Shown here piece by piece: positions 53,720 through 62,849 of a stretch of DNA of 64,000 nucleotides. Origin of the DNA: Roseburia intestinalis L1-82 (GTDB lineage Bacteria; Bacillota; Clostridia; Lachnospirales; Lachnospiraceae); assembly GCF_900537995.1 (NCBI RefSeq), contig NZ_LR027880.1:1682001-1746000 (forward strand), read 5' to 3'. Made by a program: the position numbers and the translations under genes. Positions within the stretch are counted from its first letter, which is position 1. Each line of letters starts with the position of its first letter. The notes under the pieces were generated by a model. The model searched no databases and had not been told where the DNA came from. It was given only the letters and a program-made list of their open reading frames with translations.

Positions 53720-55261
53720 ATGAGGACCAGCGGTGTGCTGATGCACATATCTTCCCTGCCGTCTCCTTACGGGATCGGTACCATGGGAAAAGAAGCAAGA
53801 AAATTTGCAGATTTTTTGAAAAGGGCAGGTCAGAAATACTGGCAGATCCTGCCAATCTGTCCGACCAGCTACGGAGATTCTCCGTATCAGTCTTTTTCCA
53901 GCTTTGCAGGTAATCCTTATTTTATTGATTTAGAATATCTTTGCAAAGAAAAATTACTGACAAAAAAAGAATGTGAATCATTTTCGTGGGGAACCAATCC
54001 GCGGTATGTGGATTATGGTCAGATGTATGCCTCACGTTATCCTTTGTTGAAGAAAGCATATGACCGGTTCCGGAAAAATGAGCCGGAAGATTTTGCAGCA
54101 TTCTGCAAGGATGAAGCAGAGTGGTTGGATGAATATGCACTTTTTATGGCATTAAAAGATGCTAACGGCGGTGTTGCATGGTATGAGTGGGAAAAAGACT
54201 TAAAAACCAGAAAAACGGAAGCCTTAAAAGAAGCGCGGGTTACCTATGCAGAAGATATTGCGTTTTATAAAATGTTACAGTATCTGTTCTTTAAACAGTG
54301 GTGGGATTTAAAAGCGTATGTCAATGATCTTGGCATTGAGATCATCGGTGACGTGCCGATCTATGTTGCCGGAGACAGTGCTGATGTCTGGGCAAATCCG
54401 GGACAGTTTTATCTCGATGAGGAGTTAAATCCGATCGATGTAGCAGGCTGCCCGCCGGATGCATTCTCGGCAGACGGACAGCTCTGGGGCAATCCGTTAT
54501 TCCGCTGGGATGCTATGAAAAAAGACGGTTACAGCTGGTGGACGAAGCGTGTAAAAGCGATGTCAAAATTATACGATATCGTCCGTATCGATCATTTCCG
54601 CGGTTTCGATTCTTACTATGCGATCCCGGCAAAAGATGATACGGCGAGAAATGGTGAGTGGAGAAAAGGTCCTGGCATGGATCTGTTCCGTACGATGGAG
54701 AAAAAACTCGGAAAGTTAAATATCATCGTGGAGGATCTTGGTTTCCTTACACCTTCCGTTTTAAAACTGGTAAAAGATTCCGGTTTCCCGGGAATGAAGG
54801 TCATCCAGTTCGCATTTGATTCAAGAGAGGGCAGTGATTATCTGCCACACAACTATGAGAAACATTGTGTCGTATATACCGGAACACATGACAATGATAC
54901 GTTGATGGGCTGGATGAAGACAGCACCGAAGGCAAGTGTTAAATTTGCGAAAGAGTACTTAAATCTCACGGAGGAAGAAGGTTTTAACTGGGGTATGATG
55001 CGCGGTGCATGGGCATCAGTCGGAGATATGGCGATCGTTCCGATGCAGGATCTGATCGGAATCGGTTCCGAGGGACGTATGAATACACCGTCCACACTCG
55101 GCGGTAACTGGGAGTGGAGAGCAACTTCAGACCAGATCACCGGAAAACTTGCAAAACGTCTCTATAAATATATGGAGATGTATGGACGTTTAAACAAAGA
55201 TCAGGAAGAGGAAGAAGAAACCGAAGCGGAGGAGAAGAAAGTATCCGCAGAGGAAAAATAA
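53720..55261 (+). CDS. malQ: 4-alpha-glucanotransferase (amylomaltase, GH77)
   Basis: 513 aa. GH77 catalytic residues: nucleophile D291 in RIDHFRGF, acid/base E338 in VEDLGF and D391 in GTHDNDT. N-terminal RTSGVLMHISSLPSPYGIG is typical. It disproportionates imported maltodextrins. AGGAGG precedes the start. The last 20 or so residues are an acidic E/K-rich tail beyond the normal end of the domain. A strong terminator follows. Confidence 0.96.
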   Translation: MRTSGVLMHISSLPSPYGIGTMGKEARKFADFLKRAGQKYWQILPICPTSYGDSPYQSFSSFAGNPYFIDLEYLCKEKLLTKKECESFSWGTNPRYVDYGQMYASRYPLLKKAYDRFRKNEPEDFAAFCKDEAEWLDEYALFMALKDANGGVAWYEWEKDLKTRKTEALKEARVTYAEDIAFYKMLQYLFFKQWWDLKAYVNDLGIEIIGDVPIYVAGDSADVWANPGQFYLDEELNPIDVAGCPPDAFSADGQLWGNPLFRWDAMKKDGYSWWTKRVKAMSKLYDIVRIDHFRGFDSYYAIPAKDDTARNGEWRKGPGMDLFRTMEKKLGKLNIIVEDLGFLTPSVLKLVKDSGFPGMKVIQFAFDSREGSDYLPHNYEKHCVVYTGTHDNDTLMGWMKTAPKASVKFAKEYLNLTEEEGFNWGMMRGAWASVGDMAIVPMQDLIGIGSEGRMNTPSTLGGNWEWRATSDQITGKLAKRLYKYMEMYGRLNKDQEEEEETEAEEKKVSAEEK

Positions 55262-55303
55262 CAGACCGCATACAGGTCTGATGGCATGAAAAACAGAAGT
55301 TTA

Positions 55304-55346
55304 GAGGGGGGATTCTGACCGGTCACAGGTTAGAATCCTCCTTTTT
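55304..55346 (+). terminator. Terminator after malQ
   Basis: GGGGGATTCTGACC pairs with GGTTAGAATCCTCC (55328-55341) around GGTCACA, followed by TTTTT. Confidence 0.88.
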
Positions 55347-55418
55347 ATATTATGGGTTCCTTTTTGTCGGAAAATGTTTTAAAATAACAAATAATCGAAA
55401 GCTTATATGGGGGGATAC

Positions 55419-56351
55419 ATGCTATATTTTATTGTCAATGAAAAGTCAAAAAGTGGGAACGCAAAGCAGATCTGGAAAGAGATCGAGGAAGTGCTTAAGG
55501 TGAGAAACGTTTCCTATCAGGCATTTGTATCGGAGTACCGTGGACATGCCGGTAAACTCGCTACAGAGATCTGTGCCATGGATGACAATGATATCTGCCT
55601 GGTCGCAGTCGGTGGGGATGGAACGGCAAATGAGGTGATCAATGGGATCACGGATTTTGAAAAGGTACGTTTCGGCGTGATCCCGACCGGTTCCGGCAAT
55701 GATCTTGCCAGAGGATTGTCACTCTCGAAGGATCCGAAAAACGGTGCCATACATATTTTAAATGCGATGAAAAAATCGCGTGAGGATACCTGGTGTATGG
55801 ATTTGGGAGAGGTGAACTTTGGGGAGAAAAAAAGACTGTTTGCCATCAGCGCGGGGATTGGACTGGATGCGTTAGTCTGTAAAAAAGCATTAAAATCAAC
55901 GATCAAAGATATCCTGAATAAAATCCGGCTTGGAAAACTGACGTATCTGGTACTGACCGTGCAGTCATTATTTACGATGCAGACCGCGGATGCAGAGATC
56001 TTTTTTGACCGGGAGGAAGGTTTACAGAAAAAAAGAATGATCTTTACGGCTGCGATGAATTTTAAAGCTGAGGGAGGCGGTGTGCCGATGGCTCCGGCAG
56101 CATCCGCCTGTGACGGGAAATTATCATTCTGTGAAGCAGCGGGGATCCCGAAGTGGAGAACATTTCTGTGTCTGCCGTTTTTAGTGGCGGCAAAGCATAC
56201 GTCTATCCATGGATTTTCTGTGACGGATGCCAAAGACTGTACGATCCGTTTAAGCCGTCCGATGGTTGTCCATGCAGACGGGGAGTACTGTGGGGAAGTG
56301 ACGGAAGTTCATTTCCACTGTCTGCCGGGAAAACTTCGCGTGTTAAAATAA
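55419..56351 (+). CDS. Diacylglycerol/lipid kinase (DagK family)
   Basis: 310 aa from the ATG at 55419 (GGGGGGAT upstream). LYFIVNEKSKSGNAKQIW at the start, the nucleotide site VAVGGDGTANEVING, and IPTGSGNDLARGL are diagnostic. The C-terminal lobe includes MVVHADGE. Such enzymes phosphorylate diacylglycerol or related lipids at the membrane. It precedes spoIVA but the two have separate signals. Confidence 0.9.
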   Translation: MLYFIVNEKSKSGNAKQIWKEIEEVLKVRNVSYQAFVSEYRGHAGKLATEICAMDDNDICLVAVGGDGTANEVINGITDFEKVRFGVIPTGSGNDLARGLSLSKDPKNGAIHILNAMKKSREDTWCMDLGEVNFGEKKRLFAISAGIGLDALVCKKALKSTIKDILNKIRLGKLTYLVLTVQSLFTMQTADAEIFFDREEGLQKKRMIFTAAMNFKAEGGGVPMAPAASACDGKLSFCEAAGIPKWRTFLCLPFLVAAKHTSIHGFSVTDAKDCTIRLSRPMVVHADGEYCGEVTEVHFHCLPGKLRVLK

Positions 56352-56370
56352 TGAAATTGCGGACACTGCC

Positions 56371-56400
56371 GTCATAAACAGGCGTTCTTCTTCATAAAAT
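56371..56400 (+). promoter_or_regulatory. Sigma-E-like promoter of spoIVA
   Basis: GTCATAA (56371-56377), 15-base spacer, CATAAAAT (56393-56400), 27 bases before the spoIVA start. It agrees with the mother-cell sigma-E consensus (-35 TCATA-type, -10 CATAxxxT), and spoIVA is a sigma-E gene in Bacillus subtilis. Confidence 0.65.
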
Positions 56401-56427
56401 GTTACAACATATGGAGGAGAATATCTG

Positions 56428-57999
56428 ATGGAACATTTCAGTGATAACAGGGAATTTGACTTATACCGGGATATCAATACCCGTACCAATGGAGAGATCT
56501 ACATAGGAGTTGTGGGGCCGGTGCGAACCGGAAAGTCCACATTTATTAAACGGTTTATGGATCTTATGGTGCTTCCGTTTATGGAGGATGAGCATGCGCG
56601 GGAGCGCACTATAGACGAGTTGCCACAATCCGCGGCTGGGAAAACGATCATGACAACGGAACCGAAATTTATCCCGCAGGAGGCGGCAGAGATCATTTTG
56701 CCGGAACTGCCGGGGAGCAGTGCCGGCATGCCACAGCCGGCACTTTCGCAGTCTGTACTGCCGGGGACTGCAATACAGGGATCTGCCGCACAGCCGAAGA
56801 TAAAGGTGCGTCTGATCGATTGTGTCGGGTTTATGGTGGAGGGAGCATCCGGTCATATGGAAGGAAATGAAAGCCGCATGATAAAAACACCATGGTCGGA
56901 GCAGGAAATTCCATTTACGACAGCTGCGTCGATCGGTACTCAGAAAGTGATCCGGGATCATGCAACGATCGGAATCGTTGTGACGACCGATGGCACGATC
57001 GGGGAACTGCCGCGAAATGCATATGTAAAAGCGGAAGAACAGACGGTGGAGGAACTGAATGCGATCGCAAAACCATATGTCATTCTGTTAAATTCACAAA
57101 AACCGTACAGTGATGAGACGATGGAACTTGCAGCCGAACTGAAAGAAAAATATCAGACTGCCGTTTTGCCGGTCAACTGTGAGCAGCTGCGGAAAGATGA
57201 TATTGTCCGCATTTTAGAGAATATCCTCTGTGAATTTCCAGTGACGCGTGTCGAATTTTTTATTCCAAAATGGACGGAAATGCTAAAGCCGGAGCATCCG
57301 ATGAAAGCGGAAATCATTAAAACTGCATCCGGGATTTTAGACAGTATGCATAAAACGGGAGATGTAAGAGCACTTTCCTTTACACCGGAGCAGTATGTTT
57401 CGCAGATCAAGATCGACGAGACGGATCTTGCGACCGGGCGCGTGGTGGTGCGGATGGATTTAGACGATAAATATTATTATGAAAATATAAGTGAACTGAC
57501 TGGTGTGCCGATCGCAGGTGAATATGAGCTGATCTCCATGATAAAAGAGATGGCAGGGCAGAAAGAGGCTTATGAAAAAGTGTCAGATGCTTTTGAAGCG
57601 GTTCAGGTAAAAGGTTATGGCGTTGTGAGTCCGGGACTTTCCGATATCAAAATGGAAGAGCCGGTGCTGATCCGGCATGGCAATAAATTTGGCGTCAAAA
57701 TGAAAGCGGTATCGCCGTCGATCCATATGATCCGTGCAAATATTGAGACCGAGATCGCTCCAATTGTCGGCAGCGAGGAGCAGGCAAATGATCTGATCTC
57801 TTACATCAAACAGGGACAGCAGAGCGAAGAGGGTGCATGGGAAACAAATATTTTCGGCAAATCGGTTGGAGAACTGATGGAGGATGGAATCCGTAACAAG
57901 ATCGCAATGATGGATGATGAATGTCAGATGAAATTGCAGGATACAATGCAGAAAATTGTAAATGATAATACTGGTGGTATGGTATGCATTATCATTTGA
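56428..57999 (+). CDS. spoIVA: Stage IV sporulation protein A (spore coat basement-layer ATPase)
   Basis: 523 aa against 492 in Bacillus subtilis. Walker A is VGPVRTGKSTF near residue 30; TTEPKFIPQEAAEI and VRLIDCVGFMVEGASGHMEG follow. The C-terminus ends GGMVCIII, the hydrophobic tail needed for forespore targeting. SpoIVA hydrolyses ATP and polymerises on the forespore surface as the base of the coat. An A/P/S/Q-rich insertion of about 28 residues (near 93-120, for example MPQPALSQSVLPG) interrupts the ATPase domain between EAAEI and KVRLIDC and accounts for the extra length. Confidence 0.95.
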   Translation: MEHFSDNREFDLYRDINTRTNGEIYIGVVGPVRTGKSTFIKRFMDLMVLPFMEDEHARERTIDELPQSAAGKTIMTTEPKFIPQEAAEIILPELPGSSAGMPQPALSQSVLPGTAIQGSAAQPKIKVRLIDCVGFMVEGASGHMEGNESRMIKTPWSEQEIPFTTAASIGTQKVIRDHATIGIVVTTDGTIGELPRNAYVKAEEQTVEELNAIAKPYVILLNSQKPYSDETMELAAELKEKYQTAVLPVNCEQLRKDDIVRILENILCEFPVTRVEFFIPKWTEMLKPEHPMKAEIIKTASGILDSMHKTGDVRALSFTPEQYVSQIKIDETDLATGRVVVRMDLDDKYYYENISELTGVPIAGEYELISMIKEMAGQKEAYEKVSDAFEAVQVKGYGVVSPGLSDIKMEEPVLIRHGNKFGVKMKAVSPSIHMIRANIETEIAPIVGSEEQANDLISYIKQGQQSEEGAWETNIFGKSVGELMEDGIRNKIAMMDDECQMKLQDTMQKIVNDNTGGMVCIII

Positions 58000-58068
58000 T
58001 GCGGTAGTATTGCGAAAACAAACGTAAAATCAAAAATAAGTAACCTTAAAAAGAAAAGAGAAAAACAG

Positions 58069-58716
58069 ATGAAAAAATTTATTCAGGGAATGTATCAGAA
58101 AAAGAATTTTGGGGTAAGGCTGGCTGCTGTGATCCTGTCCGTAATTGTGATGGGATTTGCACTGTCGTTGCTGGTGCTTGTGGATCTTGGAACAGATCCC
58201 TGTACCAGCATGAATCTTGCTATTTCGGAAAAACTTGGAATGGGAATCGGAAACTGGCAGGCACTGCTCAATACGATCATATTTGTCTTTGTCATTTTGC
58301 TTGGCAGGGAAAATATCGGATTTGGAACACTTGCCAATATGTTTTTAGTTGGATATTCACTGCAGTTTTTTTCCTGGGTATGGGATAAGATCTTACCGGC
58401 AGGACTGTTTGATTCGATGGCAGTGCGTATTCTGGTGCTGATTCCGGCACTGGCGATATTTGTTGTATCAGCAGCTGTATATATGGATGTGAAATTAGGA
58501 ACAGCACCTTATGACGCGATTGCATTTATCATTGCAAAATGGATGCCGAAGGTACCGTTCCGTCTGATCCGTATGGCATTTGATTTTACCGTTATTGTGA
58601 TCGCATTTTTATTCGGTGGCAAGATCGGAATCGTAACGATCCTGATGGGATTTACGCTCGGACCGGTGATCGGTGCTGTCGGTGAGAAAATCGGTCGTTT
58701 TATCGAGTGCGACTAA
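58069..58716 (+). CDS. YczE/YitT-like integral membrane protein
   Basis: 215 aa with about five membrane helices. SLLVLVDLGTDPCTSMNLAI and VKLGTAPYDAIAFII repeat one motif (LGTxPxxA/S), a hallmark of YczE/YyaS-type proteins of unknown function, some linked to sulfate or cofactor import. The last 108 bases overlap the convergent gene, and its terminator lies inside that gene at 58749-58778. Confidence 0.8.
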   Translation: MKKFIQGMYQKKNFGVRLAAVILSVIVMGFALSLLVLVDLGTDPCTSMNLAISEKLGMGIGNWQALLNTIIFVFVILLGRENIGFGTLANMFLVGYSLQFFSWVWDKILPAGLFDSMAVRILVLIPALAIFVVSAAVYMDVKLGTAPYDAIAFIIAKWMPKVPFRLIRMAFDFTVIVIAFLFGGKIGIVTILMGFTLGPVIGAVGEKIGRFIECD

Positions 58717-59280
58717 AGAATCAGATTTATTATCATCTGATGATTTTTGCGGGAGATGCTGGTATTTCCCGCTTTTTTGAAATTCGTTGTAGGCATCCTG
58801 ATAAGCGGCGACAATGTATTCTTTCATGGGATCTTTGTCGCTTACCATCGACATGGTGTCCGAAAATACTTTGGCAGCTTCTTCCTTGCTTTTGCAGTGT
58901 TCTAACTGCTGTTCGAGAGAGTCGCGCATCGCCTGGATTCTGGCTGCCTGCATATAGAGCTGGGGATCTACTGCCTGAAGAAAACGCATTTCTTCTTCGG
59001 TCAGTTTTTTTCCACTTTTTAATTTTGCCTGAATTCTGGCTAATTCTGCCTGCTTTTCTTCTTCGGTCATACCGCAGGCGGGGCTTAAAAGCTCGGAGAT
59101 GTTCTGCGTCAGGTCAAAGGCATCCATGCCGGAAAAACTGACTGCATTTAAAGTATCATCACCGGAAGAAAGACCGATGGAAGATTTGGATAAACGGTCT
59201 GTAATCTGATCGACCACATTCCTTTTGCCGGAAGATGGGTTTAAAATCTTTTTTAAACCGGAAAGATTGAACTGAGTCAT
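58609..59280 (-). CDS. Conserved hypothetical protein, helical
   Basis: 223 aa from the ATG at 59280 (GGAG six bases upstream). No family is recognised. The middle is strongly helical and charged (EEEKQAELARIQAKLKSGKK, EQQLEHCKSKEEAAKVFSD). The C-terminus is rich in D/S/K and looks disordered. Its last 108 bases overlap the YczE-like gene and its coding region also houses that gene's terminator, so the C-terminal tail may have been gained by read-through of an older stop. Confidence 0.7.
   Translation of the reverse strand: MTQFNLSGLKKILNPSSGKRNVVDQITDRLSKSSIGLSSGDDTLNAVSFSGMDAFDLTQNISELLSPACGMTEEEKQAELARIQAKLKSGKKLTEEEMRFLQAVDPQLYMQAARIQAMRDSLEQQLEHCKSKEEAAKVFSDTMSMVSDKDPMKEYIVAAYQDAYNEFQKSGKYQHLPQKSSDDNKSDSLVALDKTTDFLTDSTDHRSERKSHQDRYDSDLATE
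58749..58778 (+). terminator. Terminator of the YczE-like gene, inside the opposing gene
   Basis: GCGGGA (58749-58754) pairs with TCCCGC (58767-58772), followed by TTTTTT. A weaker ATCAGAT/ATCTGAT hairpin with GATTTTT lies just before (58722-58747). Confidence 0.75.
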
Positions 59281-59387
59281 AAAATTCTCCATTCCTGCAC
59301 TGTGTTTCCGTGCATATGAAAAGTATAGCCTGTGATGTATTCTTACAAAATATATCGGGGAAAATCAGCTTTTGTTTAGGATGGAGA

Positions 59388-59416
59388 TTGGATTTTATGA
59401 TTTCTTCTGTTATAAT
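59388..59416 (+). promoter_or_regulatory. Promoter of the purine nucleoside phosphorylase gene
   Basis: TTGGAT (59388-59393), 17-base spacer, TATAAT (59411-59416). The 5' leader has a small TTCCGG-AGAAG-CCGGAA hairpin near 59506-59522; no riboswitch is recognised. Confidence 0.6.
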
Positions 59417-59562
59417 CGAAAATGACAGTGTTGTAAAGAATTTTCAATTATGAAAAAATGAAGTAAGGAAGCATCAGCTGTTTTTGAAAGACAAGAAGGG
59501 AGAAGTTCCGGAGAAGCCGGAATTGACAGAATATAGGACAAGGAGAAGAATGGAGGATGATT

Positions 59563-60399
59563 ATGAATCCGGCATACGAAAAATTATTAAAATGCTATGA
59601 CAGCTATAAAGCAAAGATTGATTTTACTCCTAAGGTGGCATTGATTTTAGGCTCTGGTCTTGGCGACTATGCGGATGATATCCGCGTGGTGGATACGTTA
59701 GATTACCATGACATTGAAGGATTTCCAGTGTCGACGGTTCCGGGACATAAGGGCAGATTTATCTTCGGATATGTGGATGATGTCCCGGTCGTGTGCATGC
59801 AGGGGCGTGTGCATTATTATGAGGGATATGAGATGAGCGATGTTGTTTTGCCGACGAGGCTGATGAAAATGATGGGCGCAGAAGTTCTGTTTCTCACCAA
59901 TGCAGCAGGTGGCATCCAGCTTGGCATGCATGCCGGGGATTTCATGCTGATCAAAGACCAGATTGCAAGTTTTGTGCCATCACCGCTCCGTGGAGCCAAC
60001 ATTGAGGAACTTGGTGTGCGTTTCCCGGATATGAGCCAGATCTATGACTTAGATCTGCAGGATATTGTAAAACGTGCAGCATCAGCACTTGAGATCCGCA
60101 TCAAAGAGGGCACTTACATCCAACTCTCCGGACCGCAGTTTGAGACACCGCATGAAGTCGCCATGTGCCGCACTTTAGGTGCTGACGCCGTCGGCATGAG
60201 TACTGCCTGTGAGGCGATCGCTGCAAAACACATGGGAATGAAAGTGCTTGGAATCTCCTGTATCTCCAACCTTGCGAGCGGCATCTCATCAATTCCGCTC
60301 TCACACGCAGAAGTTCAGGAGACGGCTGACGCCGTTGCCCCGAAATTTAAGGCGCTCGTAACTGAAACGATCAAAGCGATCGGAGCACAGCAGAATTAA
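59563..60399 (+). CDS. punA: Purine-nucleoside phosphorylase (trimeric type)
   Basis: 278 aa from the ATG at 59563 (GGAGG six bases upstream). Motifs: LILGSGLGDYAD (phosphate loop), VPGHKGRFIFG, MQGRVHYYEGY, LTNAAGGI and the base-site region TVGMST-like DAVGMSTACEAIAA. It splits inosine and guanosine to base and ribose-1-phosphate. It heads a purine-salvage cluster with the deaminase downstream. Confidence 0.94.
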   Translation: MNPAYEKLLKCYDSYKAKIDFTPKVALILGSGLGDYADDIRVVDTLDYHDIEGFPVSTVPGHKGRFIFGYVDDVPVVCMQGRVHYYEGYEMSDVVLPTRLMKMMGAEVLFLTNAAGGIQLGMHAGDFMLIKDQIASFVPSPLRGANIEELGVRFPDMSQIYDLDLQDIVKRAASALEIRIKEGTYIQLSGPQFETPHEVAMCRTLGADAVGMSTACEAIAAKHMGMKVLGISCISNLASGISSIPLSHAEVQETADAVAPKFKALVTETIKAIGAQQN

Positions 60400-60412
60400 A
60401 GTTACTACAACT

Positions 60413-60452
60413 CAGTAGATCAAAAACGGCGGTCACACTTTTTGATCCACTG
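60413..60452 (+). terminator. Inverted repeat between the phosphorylase and deaminase genes
   Basis: CAGTAGATCAAAAA (60413-60426) pairs with TTTTTGATCCACTG (60439-60452). It could be an attenuating terminator; the T-run is inside the right arm. Confidence 0.5.
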
Positions 60453-60485
60453 AACGAAAAACACAAAAAGAAAAGAGGAAAAACA

Positions 60486-61787
60486 ATGAACATACGTTTC
60501 TACAACGCAAAAATATTAGTTCCGGCAGAAAACCACAAATTCCAGATCACCGAAGGCGAACTCTGGGTAAAAGGAAAAGAAATCTGCTACATCGGGGACG
60601 GTAAGACAGGCGTGGATGCTGTCTGCAAAAACGGTGAAGTTTTGGTATGGGAGCGCGAGATTGACGCAAAAGGCAACCTTTTAATGCCGGGATTTAAAGA
60701 TGCGCACACCCACACGGCAATGACATTTTTGCGTTCCTATGCGGACGACCTTCCACTGCAGGACTGGCTGAACAAACAGGTATTCCCAAAAGAAGGACAG
60801 CTTACCGAAGATGATGTATACTGGCTTAACATCCTTGGAATTATGGAATATTTAACCAGCGGTATTACGTCCAACTTTGATATGTACTTCTTCCCGCCGG
60901 TCGATGCAAAGGCATCGGTAGATACCGGATTCCGTACCGTTCAGACCAGCGGATTGAACAACTTTGGCGGCACGGTAGAGTTGATGGAGGAAAATTATCA
61001 CATTGTCAATGAGATGAGTGACCTGACAAGCTTTATCGTGGGATTTCATGCAGAATACACGACATCAAAAGAACTGATGGAGGGCGTGGCAAAACTGGCA
61101 CAGAAATTAAAATCCCCGGTATGGCTGCACAATTCCGAAACAAAACTGGAAGTGGCAGAGTGCAAAGAGCGCTGGGGCATGACACCGACACAGCTTACGG
61201 ATGCACTTGGTATGTACGAGTACGGCGGCGGCGGTTACCACTGTGTATGGTTTGAGGATGCTGATTTTGAAATTTACAAGAAGAAAAAACTGACAGCAGT
61301 GACAAACCCGGCTTCCAACTTAAAACTTGCTTCCGGTATCTGTCCGACCAAACGTTTTGTGGATGAGGGAATCTCCATGGCGATCGGAACCGATGGCCCG
61401 GCAAGCAACAACTGCTTGGATATGTTCCGTGAGATGTTTTTGACTTCTGCACTTGCAAAGGTGCGTGAAATGGATGCGGAGTGCGTCAGCGCCGATGAGA
61501 TCTTATATATGGCAACCACAGGCGGTGCACATGCCATGCAGTTATTTGACTGTGACAGTCTTGCGGTTGGCAAAAAAGCAGACCTTGTCATGATCGATCT
61601 GAACCAGCCGAACATGCAGCCGGAAAATAATATCGTGAAAAATCTTGTATACAGCGGAAGCAAGCAGAATGTAAAACTGACTATGGTAAATGGAAAAGTT
61701 TTATATGAAGACCAGAAATTTGACATCGGATTTGATCCGGCAGATATTTACCGCCGTGCAAATGAGATCATCCGCCGTATGAAATAA
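60486..61787 (+). CDS. mtaD: Amidohydrolase, MTA/SAH-deaminase type
   Basis: 433 aa. The metal ligands are visible: HxH in KDAHTHTAMTFLR (about residue 75), His in VGFHAEYT, WLHNSETKLE, YHCVWFED and Asp in IGTDGPASNNCLDM. N- and C-terminal beta domains frame the barrel. The family deaminates methylthioadenosine, S-adenosylhomocysteine or adenosine, and also includes guanine and cytosine deaminases. The neighbouring phosphorylase favours a purine nucleoside. Confidence 0.87.
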   Translation: MNIRFYNAKILVPAENHKFQITEGELWVKGKEICYIGDGKTGVDAVCKNGEVLVWEREIDAKGNLLMPGFKDAHTHTAMTFLRSYADDLPLQDWLNKQVFPKEGQLTEDDVYWLNILGIMEYLTSGITSNFDMYFFPPVDAKASVDTGFRTVQTSGLNNFGGTVELMEENYHIVNEMSDLTSFIVGFHAEYTTSKELMEGVAKLAQKLKSPVWLHNSETKLEVAECKERWGMTPTQLTDALGMYEYGGGGYHCVWFEDADFEIYKKKKLTAVTNPASNLKLASGICPTKRFVDEGISMAIGTDGPASNNCLDMFREMFLTSALAKVREMDAECVSADEILYMATTGGAHAMQLFDCDSLAVGKKADLVMIDLNQPNMQPENNIVKNLVYSGSKQNVKLTMVNGKVLYEDQKFDIGFDPADIYRRANEIIRRMK

Positions 61788-61800
61788 CAGAAGGAGAATT

Positions 61801-62556
61801 ATGCAGGTAATATTTATACATCACAGCTGTTTTCTGGTGGAAGTGGATGAGAAGGTGCTGATCTTTGACTGGTTTGCAGGAGACCGCATCAAAGGATACA
61901 CATTTTGCGGTGTGATTCCGGAATACGAGCCGGACACACCAGTCTATGTGTTTGCAAGTCATAAACATCAGGATCATTTTGATATGGATGTGCTGCACTG
62001 GGCAGAAAAATATAAAAATATCCACTATATACTTTCAAAAGACTGTAAAATGAGCCCGCATTTTTTACAGAAACATGGATTCCCGGATGATATCAGAGAG
62101 AAGATCACTTATGTTTCGGCAGGCGAAAAATATCAGGTGGATGATGTGAAGATCGAGACACTGCGGTCAACGGATGCAGGTGTTGCATTTTATGTGGAAA
62201 CACGAGGGGCAACTTTTTTCCATGCAGGAGATTTGAATGACTGGACATGGGAAGGGGCGGGAGATCTGATCAACGGCAGGATGCGCAGGGAATACCGGAC
62301 ACAGATCAAAAAACTGGCGGGAAAACCAATCAATCTTGCATTTGTTCCGATGGATCCGCGACAGGGCGCAGATCAGGAACTCGGAATGGATTATTTTTTG
62401 GAGACCACATCCGCGGAATATGTGTTCCCGATGCATATGTGGCAGGATTATTCCCACATCCCGGTTTATAAGAATAAAATATGGAATCCGGGGATGGCGG
62501 AGCGTGTGGTGGAAATCACACATGAAAATCAGGTTTTCCTGATTGAGGAAAAGTAG
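61801..62556 (+). CDS. Metallo-beta-lactamase-fold hydrolase
   Basis: 251 aa, UlaG-like layout. IHHSCFLVEVDEKVLIFDWF, the metal motif ASHKHQDHFD (HxHxDH), and a later His (FFHAGDLNDW, then VFPMHMWQDY). It keeps all likely metal ligands. The substrate is unknown. It starts 13 bases after the deaminase stop, so it shares its transcript. Confidence 0.88.
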   Translation: MQVIFIHHSCFLVEVDEKVLIFDWFAGDRIKGYTFCGVIPEYEPDTPVYVFASHKHQDHFDMDVLHWAEKYKNIHYILSKDCKMSPHFLQKHGFPDDIREKITYVSAGEKYQVDDVKIETLRSTDAGVAFYVETRGATFFHAGDLNDWTWEGAGDLINGRMRREYRTQIKKLAGKPINLAFVPMDPRQGADQELGMDYFLETTSAEYVFPMHMWQDYSHIPVYKNKIWNPGMAERVVEITHENQVFLIEEK

Positions 62557-62565
62557 TGTTAACGC

Positions 62566-62595
62566 TTGACGCATAGGAAAAAAGTGCGTTATACT
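62566..62595 (+). promoter_or_regulatory. Promoter of the small membrane protein / alaS region
   Basis: TTGACG (62566-62571), 18-base spacer, TATACT (62590-62595), 36 bases before the small gene. Confidence 0.65.
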
Positions 62596-62631
62596 GAGTA
62601 AGTTATAGAAGATAGAAAGGCAGGGGTATTT

Positions 62632-62784
62632 ATGGCAGTATTTGGATGGTTTGTACATTATGTGTTAATAATGGTAATTCTTGCAGCTGTTGCAGTTGCT
62701 GGAGTATTTGCTGGCAGAAAATGGGCAGAGAAAAGCAAAGCGAAAAAAGACACTGCAGCTTCCGGAAATGCCGGAAAAGAATAA
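62632..62784 (+). CDS. Small single-helix membrane protein, 50 aa
   Basis: ATG at 62632 with GCAGGGG upstream; stop TAA 62782-62784. Residues 8-27 are one membrane helix (VHYVLIMVILAAVAVAGVFA) and the rest is a lysine/alanine-rich cytoplasmic tail (RKWAEKSKAKKDTA). No family name is known to me. It has its own promoter and lies 65 bases before alaS, and its ribosome site and codon pattern look genuine. Function unknown. Confidence 0.65.
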   Translation: MAVFGWFVHYVLIMVILAAVAVAGVFAGRKWAEKSKAKKDTAASGNAGKE

Positions 62785-62849
62785 TGCCGTCGTGACCCTG
62801 CAAAAAGACAGGGCATGAAATAATTTATACAACGTTGGAGGAACTTGTC

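Noticed and set aside
62785..62849. Alanine T-box leader before alaS
   Set aside because: The gap is only 65 bases and lacks stem I and the GGTGGNACCGCG box; only a 5-bp hairpin is seen.
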